A stretch of DNA of 11,749 nt, taken from CAYZRJ01 sp964480825 (GTDB lineage: Bacteria; Patescibacteriota; WWE3; UBA101185; UBA10185). The notes beneath the pieces were generated by a model. It did no database searches. It worked only from the letters and a program-made list of their open reading frames with translations, and was not told where the DNA came from. Position numbers and translations under genes: made by a program. Below, in pieces: positions 1 through 6,682 of the stretch (within the stretch, counting starts at the first letter, position 1; every line of letters starts with the position of its first letter). The DNA lies in the NCBI GenBank assembly GCA_964480825.1, contig CAYZRJ010000018.1, forward strand, positions 1 through 11,749, written 5' to 3'.

Positions 1-243
1 TGTGTTTTCGGTCAAGTCCTTAACAGTCATCGTATTTTTTAAGAGCTTCGTATCGATAAGCCTTGCCCATTTTTCGTAAGTAATTTCTCCTACCTTTCCG
101 TAAACATCCTGAAGACGAAGATCAGGATTGGCTAAAAGCAAAATATTAGAAAAAGCGCGGACAGCAGGCGCAATTGTATCAGCAACTGTGCCATCTAAAT
201 CAAAACAAACCACTTTTTTTCCCTCGATCCATTTTTTATACAT
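1..243 (-). CDS. HAD-superfamily hydrolase, N-terminal part (cut by window edge)
   Basis: Eighty-one residues are visible from the ATG at 243; the frame runs open through base 1, so the rest of the gene lies outside the window. Residues 12-19 read VCFDLDGT, the HAD motif I, with Asp15 the expected nucleophile and Asp17 the general acid/base. The text after it (ADTIAPAVRAF) begins a helical cap region. HAD enzymes of this type usually remove phosphate from small molecules such as sugar phosphates or phosphoglycolate, or act as beta-phosphoglucomutases; the substrate cannot be told because motifs II-IV are missing. The ATG shares one base with the TGA stop of the upstream 61-residue membrane protein (TGATG), which points to translational coupling. 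The family is clear, the specific function is not. Confidence 0.85.
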   Translation of the reverse strand, partial: MYKKWIEGKKVVCFDLDGTVADTIAPAVRAFSNILLLANPDLRLQDVYGKVGEITYEKWARLIDTKLLKNTMTVKDLTENT

Positions 244-428
244 CAGCGAATCCTCGGAATGTCCTTTTTGACAAAAAATTTATAGTAATTGTACAAAAGT
301 GCGATTGGCCCAAAAACGAAATTTAAAGGAAAAACATACCAAGCATCTATCCCGTTAAAGAGTATGTACAGTGCATACACAAAACCAACTGCAGTGTATA
401 TAAAAGCTAGGACATAAAGAAAAACCAT
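243..428 (-). CDS. Small two-pass membrane protein, function unknown
   Basis: A 61-residue protein with two hydrophobic segments, about residues 2-23 and 31-50, joined by a short loop (NGIDAWYV) and followed by a basic tail (KFFVKKDIPRIR), which by the positive-inside rule should face the cytoplasm. I do not recognise a family. The start is well fixed: an in-frame TAA lies three codons upstream, inside the predicted -10 element, and a -35/-10 pair (GTGACA, 17 bases, TAATCT) places transcription start on the A of the ATG. The stop overlaps the start of the HAD hydrolase by one base, so the two are probably made together. Whether it anchors or accompanies the hydrolase is unknown. Confidence 0.6.
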   Translation of the reverse strand: MVFLYVLAFIYTAVGFVYALYILFNGIDAWYVFPLNFVFGPIALLYNYYKFFVKKDIPRIR

Positions 429-434
429 AGATAA

Positions 435-463
435 AGATTAACAAAACAAAAGTATCCTGTCAC
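435..463 (-). promoter_or_regulatory. Sigma70-type promoter for the 61-residue protein/HAD operon; predicted leaderless
   Basis: On the minus strand GTGACA (463-458, five of six matches to TTGACA) is followed by a 17-base spacer and TAATCT (440-435) with an upstream TGT, an extended -10. The usual start point seven bases past the hexamer is base 428, the A of the ATG, so no leader is expected. It lies back to back with the plus-strand promoter of the zinc-ribbon gene in a 59-base gap. Confidence 0.65.
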
Positions 464-472
464 TTTAAATTT

Positions 473-481
473 TGCTAATAT
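473..481 (+). promoter_or_regulatory. Extended -10 promoter for the zinc-ribbon gene; predicted leaderless
   Basis: TG-C-TAATAT (473-481) is an extended -10 element whose last base is seven bases before the A of the ATG at 488, the spacing expected if transcription begins at the start codon. No convincing -35 hexamer is seen at the right distance (about 453-458), as is common for extended -10 promoters. Confidence 0.6.
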
Positions 482-487
482 AAATAC

Positions 488-697
488 ATGGAAGAAAAAT
501 CAAAATTAAAATTTGTTTGCCCAAAAGACGGGGAAATATCACAGGACGATGTAATCTTTTTGTGTAACGTTTGCAAACAAGACGATCTTATCCACAAAGA
601 TGGAATTTATATGTGTCCTTCGTGCTTAAGCCCCGGAGAAAACTTCCAGTGTATGTTATGTGACTCTAAAGAAGTCAAAATGATGAGCAGTAAATAA
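488..697 (+). CDS. Small cysteine-rich zinc-ribbon-like protein
   Basis: A 69-residue protein with seven cysteines: Cys11, then three CxxC pairs at 26/29, 43/46 and 55/58, with His36 between pairs. The spacing suggests one four-cysteine zinc ribbon plus a further site, or two sites sharing residues. There is no signal peptide or membrane segment, so it should be cytoplasmic. Proteins of this kind bind metal and often nucleic acid or protein partners, but no family can be named. The start is secure because an in-frame TAA lies within the -10 element just upstream. It is divergent from the 61-residue membrane protein and its stop lies four bases from the convergent end of ruvX; no clear terminator separates the two. 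Confidence 0.7.
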   Translation: MEEKSKLKFVCPKDGEISQDDVIFLCNVCKQDDLIHKDGIYMCPSCLSPGENFQCMLCDSKEVKMMSSK

Positions 698-701
698 AAC
701 G

Positions 702-1124
702 TTAGAGCGTATTGTAATAGTGTTTTAAAATCAAAGCCGCGGAGTAGTGATCCTTCATTCGCCTTTTCCTTTGCGAAATCTCCAACCCAATCATCTCTTC
801 TCCCGCTTCTATTGTGGTCGCGTATTCGTTTTGAAAAAACACCTGTTTTTTTGAAGCCACTTTCAAAAGTTTGGCAAAACGTCTTACTTCCAGTGATTTT
901 TTTGTTTCTTTTCCTTCACCACCCACAGGTAAACCGATAACAAATCCCGCCGATCTGTTTTCAATTGAAAGTCTGATCAGAGAATCAATCGCAACCCGCG
1001 GATTTTTTGCGTCAATGATTTTTATCGGTGCTACGAGTGCGTTTTTCCCCAAAGCAACCCCTACGTTTTTAGAGCCGTAGTCGATTCCTATTAAACAGTC
1101 TTCCCTTTTCAGCATAGAACTCAC
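702..1124 (-). CDS. ruvX: RuvX/YqgF-type putative Holliday junction resolvase (pre-16S rRNA nuclease family)
   Basis: About 140 residues, the usual length for YqgF, with an RNase H-like fold. Visible motifs are GIDYGSKNVGVAL near the N-terminus (Asp15, first catalytic acid), FVIGLPVGG at 61-69, NEYATTIEA at 99-107 where most relatives have DER.ST..A, and a final helix MKDHYSAALIL (Asp125). In E. coli YqgF is needed for maturation of the 16S rRNA 5' end; relatives are also assigned Holliday-junction cleavage. The start shown is a GTG overlapping the stop of the upstream baseplate-J-like gene by four bases (GTGA). An ATG nine bases further on (1115) is an equally plausible start and would still leave six residues before the first strand. 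Asn in place of the usual Asp at position 99 is mild divergence; the acidic Glu100 remains. Confidence 0.88.
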   Translation of the reverse strand: MSSMLKREDCLIGIDYGSKNVGVALGKNALVAPIKIIDAKNPRVAIDSLIRLSIENRSAGFVIGLPVGGEGKETKKSLEVRRFAKLLKVASKKQVFFQNEYATTIEAGEEMIGLEISQRKRRMKDHYSAALILKHYYNTL

Positions 1125-2626
1125 TCTTTAACTATTTCCACCTTTATTTTATCCAGTCTTTCCGGAACCGTGTTAAAAAACGGCAAGAATCCCCGAACCA
1201 GTTTGAACTCGTAGGTTTTAATGTTTTGTATACTTCCCAGGATTTTTTCCGCTTCGTTGCTGGATTTTCCTGCCAGCTGTTTTTTAATACTATCTTCAGA
1301 AATGTCCGGTACCACGAAGGTTTTTAAGGTTACTTGTATGTCCGCCTCGATCGAGGACAAAACGCTGTTATTAGTGCTTCCCAGAACCTCTACGCCAATC
1401 TGTCTATCTTTTGATGATAAAACATATCCCTGAGGAACAAATTCTTTAACCAAAGCATCCAGTAAACGATCCAGTTCGTCTTTTATATACACCAAACCCT
1501 CTACTTCGACCACCCGTGTAATTGAGATTATGTCGACTTCGTCCCCGACTTTATGATTTGGCGTTTCTTTTATTAAAGTTGACTTTGCAGATTGTGCGAT
1601 TAAGGACTGAGAATTAGAGATTTTTTGGGATAAAGACTGGCTGGATTGTTTTGTCACCTCTACATCCAGATCAGATGAAACTTTTTTTAAATCTACTTCG
1701 GCAACAATCTTTTTGGTTTCACTTTTTCCGCCTTTAAACTCCTGTGAAGTAGCCGCTGAAAAATCCGCCTTTTTGTAATCATCTACCGAAAGGGTTTTGC
1801 CGCTTTCGATATTGTAATCAGAACCTACTATAGATGCAGTTGCATCTATTTCTGCCTCCCCGTAATCAGCGATCGGATTTAAAGGATCAGTCTCATCCTC
1901 GGTTGCAGCCGGAACAGTTAGATCGTTGTTGATGGTGAATTCGTAATCCTTGTTGTTGTAGCCATATACTACAATCTGTCCTTTTTTAAATTCTTTTTCG
2001 GTGTCGGTCTTATTAAATATCTTTATTTTTCCTTTTGCCTTATCTCCCACAAGCTTAGTTCCTGTTGTTGCGCCTTCTTTTGTGATCTCAAGGGTATTTT
2101 TAACATTTGTCCCCGCTAGTATTTTTGCCGCAGCATCCGATGGATTATTAGCCTTCACCTTTATAGTGATGCTTCTGGTTAGTGGTTGTGAATACATTAT
2201 TATTTTTGCTATCGCTTCGCGTTTAGATTGGTTAAAAGCAAAGAACCCGACTACTAACAAAGCGATAGTTATAGGTGCGACATATGTTTTTAGAATCGGT
2301 AGGGATAAACGTCGCCTTGTTTTAACACGAGGTTGATTTGATAATTCGACGTTTTCGATGCCGCTTTGTCTTAAATTCTCCCCAAACTTTCCTGTTCCTT
2401 CTTCGATCATTTCAATGAGGTTGTTTCCTGCTTGGTCCGTTGTTATAAAATGCACCACAACACCATATTTATCTGCGCGCTTTCTTATTAATTTGAGATT
2501 TAAGACGTTTTCGAAAAGTATTGATCCTTCCGGAATCTCAAGTTCCACTCCGGAATCGTTTATGTTCTGAAGCTTTGTTAATGCCGATATAATGTCATCA
2601 AATATTTCTAATGTTAGTTTAGTCAT
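1121..2626 (-). CDS. Single-pass membrane protein with baseplate-J/gp47-like extracytoplasmic domain
   Basis: A 501-residue protein in three parts. Residues 1-95 are a compact alpha/beta domain (LEIPEGSILFENVLNLKLI, then VVVHFITTDQAGNNLI) resembling a Rossmann-like fold. A basic stretch (KTRRR) precedes one membrane helix at about 112-131, so this domain should be cytoplasmic. Residues 135-500 lie outside and contain the beta-rich pattern of baseplate J-like proteins: AKGKIKIFNKT at 197-207, a GQIV turn at 216-219, TVPA at 237-240, and a GSDYNIESG segment at 268-276. Despite the phage-derived domain name there are no other phage genes. It follows the FtsA/PilM-like gene by two bases and has a good ribosome site, AAGGAT, eight bases before the ATG. 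Position and topology resemble PilN after PilM. The role is inferred to be envelope assembly; no enzyme activity is evident. Confidence 0.75.
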   Translation of the reverse strand: MTKLTLEIFDDIISALTKLQNINDSGVELEIPEGSILFENVLNLKLIRKRADKYGVVVHFITTDQAGNNLIEMIEEGTGKFGENLRQSGIENVELSNQPRVKTRRRLSLPILKTYVAPITIALLVVGFFAFNQSKREAIAKIIMYSQPLTRSITIKVKANNPSDAAAKILAGTNVKNTLEITKEGATTGTKLVGDKAKGKIKIFNKTDTEKEFKKGQIVVYGYNNKDYEFTINNDLTVPAATEDETDPLNPIADYGEAEIDATASIVGSDYNIESGKTLSVDDYKKADFSAATSQEFKGGKSETKKIVAEVDLKKVSSDLDVEVTKQSSQSLSQKISNSQSLIAQSAKSTLIKETPNHKVGDEVDIISITRVVEVEGLVYIKDELDRLLDALVKEFVPQGYVLSSKDRQIGVEVLGSTNNSVLSSIEADIQVTLKTFVVPDISEDSIKKQLAGKSSNEAEKILGSIQNIKTYEFKLVRGFLPFFNTVPERLDKIKVEIVKE

Positions 2627-2628
2627 TA

Positions 2629-3840
2629 TTAAATATCCTTATCCATTTCCAATTTAATAATGGACAAAGATGCGGTTGGAATCCATTCGGACGAAGTTAT
2701 TTTCCCTGTTGCGTCGGACACCGCGTTTATATCCATAAAACTTAGTTTTTTAAATTCAGGCTTGGCCTTAAACGGAATAGATTTTGTCCACTCATTTGAT
2801 GTCAATAAATCCCAGAGGTCTGCAACATCCGCTCCCTCACCCGTAAAATACATTTTTGGGGGAAAGGTTTTAACGCCGCTGTATTCTGCAAACAACAACT
2901 CCATTCCCGATAACCATATTTCCAAAGTATTTTTTAAAGCATTTTGAACGATTACTACTTCTGTGCTTGTTAGCTTTCCCTGCATGTAGCTTTTGACCAC
3001 CCCATCCGCTTCGTGTATTGTAATACCCATTCGTTCACTAACCCCCTCGACAAAATGTTTATAACCGATATTTAAGGTACGGGTCGCGATTATACCTCGG
3101 CCGAAGACCACCGCCACAGTTGTGTAATCTCCATCTATTTCAACAACAATAAAATCAGTCTCACCGGTATTTGCCGTTAGTACATTTTGTACAAGACAGT
3201 ACATTTCAGAGCCGACAGCCATTATCTTAAGATCGGCTTCATTAGCTACTTTTTGGAGAGACTTCAAATGATGTGCCGGTACAAACGCGTTAAATACGGC
3301 CATTTCGATTAATGCTCCGGTTTTGTTTTCAAGAGCCGATACCTTTTGATTGTCCAGTTTTGTGTAGACGTTTGAACTCGTCACCGTTTCCAATTCGTTT
3401 TCCGAGCCCCCGTTTATTTGCATGTATTCATTTTGTGCCTGTAAATATGCACTATCGTTTATTTTTTCAGCCAGCTCTTCTATTTCTTTGCCGGTAATGG
3501 GTAAAGATCTGTTTCGTTTTGCCTTTACTGTTGTCATTAAACCCAGACAAAGATCTCCCGATACTCCTATAATCATGTCGCTGATTGTACCGCCGCCAAC
3601 TTCCTCTAACGCTTTTGTTGCGGCACTTTCGAGTGCCTGCGCGACATCGTCGGGATAAATTATTGAACCCGCTCTGACTTTTCCGGGGTCCAGCTCTTGT
3701 TTGCCACCTCCCAGTATTTTCATTGCGCCGTTTTCCTTGTATAAAACAAGACAGCGCACAAAATCAGAGTTTATATTTACCACCAAAAAGCGATTATTTT
3801 CTTCTTTACTACTCTTGCTAATAAAAGGCAAATTTATCAT
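2629..3840 (-). CDS. FtsA/PilM-like actin-fold protein
   Basis: A 403-residue soluble protein with the layout of the FtsA/PilM branch of the actin/Hsp70 fold. Residues 19-32 form the first phosphate loop strand, 88-190 contain an SHS2-like insert (DMIIGVSGD at 88-96), 231-245 the second phosphate motif (VVEIDGDYTT) and 329-336 the adenosine motif region (KMYFTGEG). The first phosphate loop is degenerate: NINSD at 22-26 stands where DxGTS or DxGSS is usual, so nucleotide hydrolysis may be weak or lost. FtsA tethers FtsZ to the membrane and PilM is the cytoplasmic partner of PilN in type IV pilus assembly; pairing with the downstream single-pass protein favours the PilM analogy. The start is fixed by an in-frame TAA four codons upstream, within a TATAAT element that implies its own near-leaderless transcript. 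Confidence 0.75.
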   Translation of the reverse strand: MINLPFISKSSKEENNRFLVVNINSDFVRCLVLYKENGAMKILGGGKQELDPGKVRAGSIIYPDDVAQALESAATKALEEVGGGTISDMIIGVSGDLCLGLMTTVKAKRNRSLPITGKEIEELAEKINDSAYLQAQNEYMQINGGSENELETVTSSNVYTKLDNQKVSALENKTGALIEMAVFNAFVPAHHLKSLQKVANEADLKIMAVGSEMYCLVQNVLTANTGETDFIVVEIDGDYTTVAVVFGRGIIATRTLNIGYKHFVEGVSERMGITIHEADGVVKSYMQGKLTSTEVVIVQNALKNTLEIWLSGMELLFAEYSGVKTFPPKMYFTGEGADVADLWDLLTSNEWTKSIPFKAKPEFKKLSFMDINAVSDATGKITSSEWIPTASLSIIKLEMDKDI

Positions 3841-3848
3841 GTGTTTAG

Positions 3849-3854
3849 ATTATA
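3849..3854 (-). promoter_or_regulatory. -10 element for the FtsA/PilM-like gene; near-leaderless
   Basis: A perfect TATAAT on the minus strand ends nine bases before the A of the ATG at 3840, predicting a leader of about two bases. It lies in the 19-base gap between the ATPase stop and the FtsA/PilM-like start. The -35 region would fall inside the end of the ATPase gene, where no strong match is seen. It would allow the three-gene group to be expressed separately from the ATPase. Confidence 0.55.
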
Positions 3855-3859
3855 ACTGT

Positions 3860-6280
3860 TTAGAACGGCAATTTGCTAGCGGGCTTAAACGGGTTTTCAA
3901 TTTTATCCGGTTCCGGATCGTTAAAACCTATACGCTCGTTTATATGTTCCTCAACTTCTTTTACAGGGACGCCGTATTTCATGCGGGACGCCTCTCTTAT
4001 TCGTTCGGCTACTGCTTTGTCACGAGGAGTATTTGTTATTGCTTCCCAATCTATTTTCATAGAAAAGGGTTGGGTCGGCTGACCGTCAACAAGTACTCGC
4101 GTATAGCAGTTTCCGATAGGCAGGTTAGCAAGATCCGTTTTCATAAAGGTTGGTTGAAAATACGGTTCTAAAAGTTCCGCGTCGTCCCCACCAACCCTAA
4201 ATATAGTCATAGTTCCGACGTTGCCAAATATTGCGTTTTTAATATCCTCTTGAAGTTGGGCAACAAACTGGTGAGCAACCGTTAGATTTAATTTATATTT
4301 ACGCGCCTCCGAGAGTATTGTTGCAAAGTCCGGGGTTGCGAAGTTTTGAAATTCGTCCACATATAAATAAAAGTTTGGAAATTCCTGTTTACCCAATAGT
4401 TTATGTCTTGCCAAAGCGGCGGCAAGTATACGTGGAACTAAAATTAAGCCCAAAAAGTTTGAGTCCTCTTCCCCGATTTTACCTTTTGACAGATCAACCA
4501 GAAGTATTTTCCTTTGTTCCATGATTTCCGAAAAGTTAATTGCGGACTTTGGCTGGCCGAGTATGTTTCTCATTAAACGTTCGGTAACAAATCGGTCAAA
4601 TTTGGAAACAAAATAGCCCATTTTTTCACTTTTGTGAAACTCGGTTGTTTTTGCTATTTCATCTGTCCAAAAACGTTTGACTAAAGGGTCAGTTAGTTTT
4701 GCTATAAACCTTTGGGCATATTTAGAGTCAATTAATAAACGTAATACATCCACCATCGTACTTTCAGGCTCGACCATTGCGGTAAGCATTACATTACGAA
4801 TGGCGCGTTCCAGCTGGGGTCCCATAACACCCTGATTGTTAGGGTCGTATAATTTATAGAGCAGTGCAATAAACGAGTTTACGATCATGTGTTTTTCTTC
4901 TTCACCGTTTGCTTCCAGTATGTTTAATCCCATTGGGCGCTCGGTATCAGAAACGTCAAACAAAATCACGTCCTTTTCTCTTTCGGGAGGTATTTTTTCT
5001 AATAACTCGTTTATGTCGCTTCCGTGCGGATCGATAACGGCAACTCCATCTCCGTTTTTAATGTCCTGTAACACAAGAGACATCATAAACTGAGATTTCC
5101 CTGTGCCTGTCTGCCCGATAATATAAAAGTGTCGCGCGCGGTCTTTTTCGCGCATGTAAATGTTTTTTTCAACACCTCTAAAAATACTTTTGCCCAAGTA
5201 CAACCCTTCTTCGGGCACGTTGGTAGGTGCTGAAGATCTGCGGGCTGTTAACCAAAGTATATTCGGAGTCCCCACGTTTTTATTCGGAAAGTGAAAAACC
5301 GTTGCAAGTTCTACCGTATTTAAAATTGAAGTGTTGCTGTAAAGCTGTAACCCAACCACGGGTAAGGTCCAGTCCTTGATATGAATTCTGCGATAAATAA
5401 AATCATCTACAATTTTTTCGTTAAAACCAAACCATCCGGATTTTCTATAGAACTTGTTAAACCTGACATCTGTAAATTGTTCAAACGCGCTGGTTAAATT
5501 TTGCACACTGCTTTCGGCCGAGATTTTATCTTTGTCCAAAGCGATGACTCTGATTTTTGTGTAGAAACCGGCGTTGCTAATCTTTTTTTCAACGCCCTCC
5601 AAAAACGATGTATCCATGCCCGATTTGCCTTCAGAGGCGGAAGCCCTTTGTCTGACTCTGTTCATGAAAGCCTGACCAACCGATCTCCACGAATCCGGGG
5701 CAGGCTGGATAACAAACTGTACGGCTATAACCTCGTCGTCACTTAATTTACTCATCGTATTTGTTAATGAGCTTAGCGAATCGTTTTTTAGATCCTCGTA
5801 AACTTTAATCGGATAGTATGAGGGCCCTTTTAATTTTATCTCCGCAACCTGTGTGTACTCTCCCCGATCCCAAATCTCCTGTGGATTTACAATATCAATT
5901 TCGGCTAAAGGGTAAGCGGCGTTTATTTGTTTTTCGATCAGCGGTGCAATATCGTCAGGAATAACTACGTAAAAACCGATACCGGTTGATTTGGCGACAA
6001 TCTCAAAAGATATTCGATATTGGCCGGAGAACATTGTTTTCCAAAAACTTTTTCTAAAACCCATCAAATTAGAAAACATATGCTCGGCTGATTTTATTTC
6101 TATTTCGTTGTCGGCGGGTAAGCGAACCTGCAAAAAAGTCAAATTATAGGCGTAGTGTTTTTCAACCTTTTTCCTTTTATACGTCGAAAGTGCGTAAAGT
6201 ATCGTTGCCACGAAAAAGAAGAGAAAAATAACGTAAAAAATTATCCAGACTGTGTTGTAAACTATTTCATTTATGTCCAT
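3860..6280 (-). CDS. Membrane-anchored TraG/VirD4-like (HerA/FtsK-type) ATPase
   Basis: An 806-residue protein. One hydrophobic segment at about 10-32 followed by a basic stretch (YKRKKVEKH) anchors it to the membrane. Residues 45-340 form a large alpha/beta region of the kind that precedes the motor in Patescibacteria ATPases. The motor begins near 360: Walker A GQTGTGKS at 389-396, AVIDPHGSD at 414-422, Walker B FYLYVDEFQNF at 637-647 with Asp642-Glu643, and a TVAHQF sensor segment at 667-672. This matches the type IV secretion coupling protein and VirB4 superfamily, hexameric ATPases that push DNA or protein through membranes. It overlaps the upstream small gene by 14 bases and is divergent from a VirB2-like pilin, which supports a secretion or pilus role. 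No relaxase or other Vir proteins are present, so the substrate is unknown. Confidence 0.85.
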   Translation of the reverse strand: MDINEIVYNTVWIIFYVIFLFFFVATILYALSTYKRKKVEKHYAYNLTFLQVRLPADNEIEIKSAEHMFSNLMGFRKSFWKTMFSGQYRISFEIVAKSTGIGFYVVIPDDIAPLIEKQINAAYPLAEIDIVNPQEIWDRGEYTQVAEIKLKGPSYYPIKVYEDLKNDSLSSLTNTMSKLSDDEVIAVQFVIQPAPDSWRSVGQAFMNRVRQRASASEGKSGMDTSFLEGVEKKISNAGFYTKIRVIALDKDKISAESSVQNLTSAFEQFTDVRFNKFYRKSGWFGFNEKIVDDFIYRRIHIKDWTLPVVGLQLYSNTSILNTVELATVFHFPNKNVGTPNILWLTARRSSAPTNVPEEGLYLGKSIFRGVEKNIYMREKDRARHFYIIGQTGTGKSQFMMSLVLQDIKNGDGVAVIDPHGSDINELLEKIPPEREKDVILFDVSDTERPMGLNILEANGEEEKHMIVNSFIALLYKLYDPNNQGVMGPQLERAIRNVMLTAMVEPESTMVDVLRLLIDSKYAQRFIAKLTDPLVKRFWTDEIAKTTEFHKSEKMGYFVSKFDRFVTERLMRNILGQPKSAINFSEIMEQRKILLVDLSKGKIGEEDSNFLGLILVPRILAAALARHKLLGKQEFPNFYLYVDEFQNFATPDFATILSEARKYKLNLTVAHQFVAQLQEDIKNAIFGNVGTMTIFRVGGDDAELLEPYFQPTFMKTDLANLPIGNCYTRVLVDGQPTQPFSMKIDWEAITNTPRDKAVAERIREASRMKYGVPVKEVEEHINERIGFNDPEPDKIENPFKPASKLPF

Positions 6281-6554
6281 GGGCAGATTCTACTTCTTCA
6301 ATAAATTTTTCTTCATCCAGATCCGCGAGTGCGGTTAGTTTATCTTGTGCGTGTTTTAAGGGATGTATTTGTGTAAGTTCGTTAGATTTGTCTACAATGC
6401 TTGGAGCAGGTTGAGCTGTTGGTTGTATAGCAGTGGGGGAAGCAGACAGTTTCGTATCTGGTTGTGCAACAGGAGTATTGTAAAGGGATTCGTTCTCTTG
6501 TTTAGATTCGTTTTCAGGTTTTGTGTTTGCCACAATAGTTTCGATAAGATTCAT
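6267..6554 (-). CDS. Small Pro/Gln-rich hydrophilic protein, upstream partner of the ATPase
   Basis: A 95-residue protein without signal peptide or membrane segment. Residues 12-55 are low-complexity and rich in Pro, Gln, Ser, Thr and Asn (PTAIQPTAQPAPS at 40-52), probably disordered. Residues 56-90 look helical and end acidic (DLDEEKFIEEVESA). I recognise no family. It overlaps the ATPase start by 14 bases, which strongly suggests linked translation, and its own start sits just behind an extended -10 element, with an in-frame TAA three codons upstream fixing the ATG. A role as an adaptor or recruiting tail for the ATPase is inference from position only. Confidence 0.55.
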   Translation of the reverse strand: MNLIETIVANTKPENESKQENESLYNTPVAQPDTKLSASPTAIQPTAQPAPSIVDKSNELTQIHPLKHAQDKLTALADLDEEKFIEEVESAHGHK

Positions 6555-6562
6555 ACACGATT

Positions 6563-6571
6563 ATTGTACCA
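6563..6571 (-). promoter_or_regulatory. Extended -10 promoter of the small-protein/ATPase operon; near-leaderless
   Basis: On the minus strand TG-G-TACAAT (6571-6563) is an extended -10 element that ends nine bases before the A of the ATG at 6554, predicting a leader of about two bases. No good -35 is seen. Its TGG is part of the inverted repeat at 6568-6582, so a protein bound there would cover the promoter. Confidence 0.55.
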
Positions 6572-6582
6572 ACTTCGTTGGT
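6568..6582. repeat. Inverted repeat, candidate operator
   Basis: ACCAAC-TTC-GTTGGT: six-base perfect arms around a three-base centre. It overlaps the extended -10 of the ATPase operon promoter, which suits a repressor site; a small hairpin is the alternative. Confidence 0.4.
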
Positions 6583-6635
6583 CGCCGAATACGTCTAATC
6601 AGCTTCTTCGTCGCCGATCGTGAGTACACTAATCA
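6573..6635. repeat. Imperfect direct repeat between divergent promoters
   Basis: Two tandem copies share CTTC, GTCGCCGA (6581-6588 and 6610-6617) and CTAATCA (6595-6601 and 6629-6635), with different filler between the blocks. The copies occupy most of the gap between the ATPase and pilin promoters and may be binding sites for a shared regulator or simply a decayed duplication. Confidence 0.4.
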
Positions 6636-6646
6636 ACATTTTGCAC

Positions 6647-6673
6647 TTGCATTGCGTTAATATTATGTATAAT
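6647..6673 (+). promoter_or_regulatory. Promoter of the pilin gene; near-leaderless
   Basis: A perfect TATAAT at 6668-6673 ends ten bases before the A of the ATG at 6683, predicting a leader of about three bases. A TTGCAT at 6647-6652 gives a short 15-base spacer; TTGCAC at 6641-6646 would give 21. The -10 is the more secure part. Confidence 0.55.
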
Positions 6674-6682
6674 ATTTATAGT

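Noticed and set aside
698..735. Terminator between the convergent zinc-ribbon and ruvX genes
   Set aside because: AAAAC/GTTTT arms pair for only five bases with mismatches inside, and there is no GC-rich stem.
1121..2626. Prophage or contractile-tail remnant, because of the baseplate-J-like domain
   Set aside because: No other tail, capsid, integrase or lysis genes are nearby, the protein has a membrane helix, and it is packed with housekeeping-type genes.
3701..4171. 156-residue plus-strand open frame
   Set aside because: It lies across the start of the actin-fold gene and the end of the ATPase gene on the other strand, has no recognisable domain, and both minus-strand genes are strongly supported.
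6620..6682. Longer pilin beginning at GTG 6620 or ATG 6665
   Set aside because: The added residues are not signal-like, and these starts lie upstream of or within the TATAAT promoter, so they would not be in the predicted transcript.
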